A stretch of DNA of 7,133 bases from JALUUH01 sp964636675 (lineage in GTDB: Bacteria; Pseudomonadota; Gammaproteobacteria; S012-40). Shown piece after piece: positions 6,508-7,133 of this stretch. Below the pieces are notes generated by a model, which was not told the DNA's origin, did not search any database, and was given only the letters and a program-made list of their open reading frames with translations. A program made the translations under genes and the position numbers. Numbering within the stretch: position 1 is the stretch's first letter; each line of letters opens with the position of its first letter. The stretch is from contig CAZWUO010000196.1 of the NCBI GenBank assembly GCA_964636675.1, positions 1 to 7,133 of the forward strand, in the 5' to 3' direction.

Positions 6508-7065
6508 ATGATTCGATTTTTGGTTTTTAGTACGGTGTTCGTGCTATCCGTTAGTTTAGCGAGTGCAGAAATGAAAAGACCTGATATTCGTTGGACAACG
6601 GAAACCAAATTGGGTTTTTTCCAGCCCGATTTGGCAAATTGGGCCGAATATTATGGGTCTCAGTATTCACCGATGGGATCTCAGCTCATTGCTTACCGGG
6701 TGTTGCATTTTTTAGAAATTGGTCTTGATGGAAGTTATGTCTATAGCAAAGGTCAAGGCGATTTGCCATTGAATAATATGCGTGGCGGAGAGGTTACATT
6801 AGCGTATTATCCGCTCTCGATAAATCTAACATTACGTGGCAGAATATTTAGTCAACAATGGGTGGTGCCTTATATAGGCGCGGGAATTAGGCAGTTGATT
6901 TATGTGCAAAAAATCACGGAACAAGAGACGGTGAATGGCTATGTCGGACAAAATTATATCAGGATAGGCATGCAATTTCTGCTCAATCACTTTGATCCCG
7001 TCTTTCATCACACCTCAGCAGACTCCCAGTATAAAAATTTTCATCAAAAAATAGCGGTAAAATAG
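6508..7065 (+). CDS. outer-membrane-type beta-barrel protein, probably 3'-truncated
   Basis: This encodes 185 residues from ATG 6508. The start is chosen because GGATGG lies 7 bases upstream and because residues 1-20 are a proper signal peptide (MIRFLVF...SLASA|E). The mature part alternates polar and hydrophobic residues with aromatic girdles and short turns (RWTTETKLGFF, FLEIGLDGSYVYSKGQG, GEVTLAYYPLSINLTLRG, WVVPYIGAGIRQLIY, GQNYIRIGMQFLLN). That is typical of an outer-membrane barrel or OmpA-like porin fold. After NHFDP the sequence turns unlike a barrel (HHTSADSQYKNFHQKIAVK), and the last residue is Lys rather than the aromatic residue that usually ends such proteins. The natural 3' end was probably replaced, perhaps by the element that starts downstream. 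The frame is open upstream to 6070, but that part comes from other sequences. Function unknown. Confidence 0.65.
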   Translation: MIRFLVFSTVFVLSVSLASAEMKRPDIRWTTETKLGFFQPDLANWAEYYGSQYSPMGSQLIAYRVLHFLEIGLDGSYVYSKGQGDLPLNNMRGGEVTLAYYPLSINLTLRGRIFSQQWVVPYIGAGIRQLIYVQKITEQETVNGYVGQNYIRIGMQFLLNHFDPVFHHTSADSQYKNFHQKIAVK

Positions 7066-7101
7066 TAGTATCTGCCTAATATCTACGGCAAGGGAAGAAT
7101 T

Positions 7102-7133
7102 ATGGCACAAGCAAACCCCATGAATACGGGTAA
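7102..7133 (+). CDS. start of a gene cut by the window edge, possibly an IS4-family transposase
   Basis: ATG 7102 opens MAQANPMNTG and runs off the window. AGGGAAG at 7091-7097 is a good ribosome binding site a few bases upstream, so this is a real start. The M-N-T-G stretch resembles, from memory, the start of IS4-type transposases carrying an N-terminal DUF4372 domain (MN-x-GKTLFAQ...). Only ten residues are visible, so the assignment is weak. It would fit the truncated barrel gene just upstream. Confidence 0.4.
   Translation, partial: MAQANPMNTG

Overview
The window looks like gammaproteobacterial DNA from an accessory region. The evidence is a typical Gram-negative lipoprotein signal, an outer-membrane-type beta-barrel protein, an ISAs1-family transposase remnant and a remnant resembling the CFI-box C-terminal domain. 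No 16S or other taxonomic marker is present, so the genus cannot be named. The left part (about 1-1890) is visibly AT-rich. The large secreted-protein gene in the middle is more balanced, which suggests a mosaic origin.

Region 1 (1-1806) holds four short plus-strand genes and one broken fragment. In order they are a putative lipoprotein (58-666), a two-helix membrane protein with a soluble C-terminal domain (716-1213), a frameshifted fragment resembling the tip of a polymorphic/RHS-type toxin (1214-1387), and two tandem paralogous small membrane proteins (1396-1602 and 1606-1806). The first few bases may be the 3' end of another gene whose C-terminus resembles that of the lipoprotein. Small hypothetical proteins, a toxin-tip remnant and tandem duplicates together look like the decaying downstream end of a polymorphic-toxin immunity array. 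That reading is an inference.

Region 2 (1910-5503) holds a large secreted mosaic protein of 1071 residues: signal peptide, alpha-alpha toroid, leucine-rich repeat, Ig, PKD-like, Ig, and a C-terminal propeller in which seven SBBP-like repeats can be counted. A small secreted four-cysteine protein follows on the same strand, and then a 30-base hairpin that may terminate transcription.

Region 3 (5532-7133) is a scrapyard. It contains a near gene-free stretch with a run of eight G, a minus-strand ISAs1-family transposase pseudogene, the 3' remnant of a CFI-box-like protein, a gene for an outer-membrane-type protein that probably lacks its C-terminal strands, and the first 32 bases of a further gene with a strong ribosome binding site that may be another transposase. 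One long open frame (6070-7065) runs through three unrelated pieces and should not be taken as one gene.

No tRNA, rRNA, CRISPR array or riboswitch was recognised. The best leads are the toxin-tip and paralog cluster and the seven-repeat propeller fused to a toroid.
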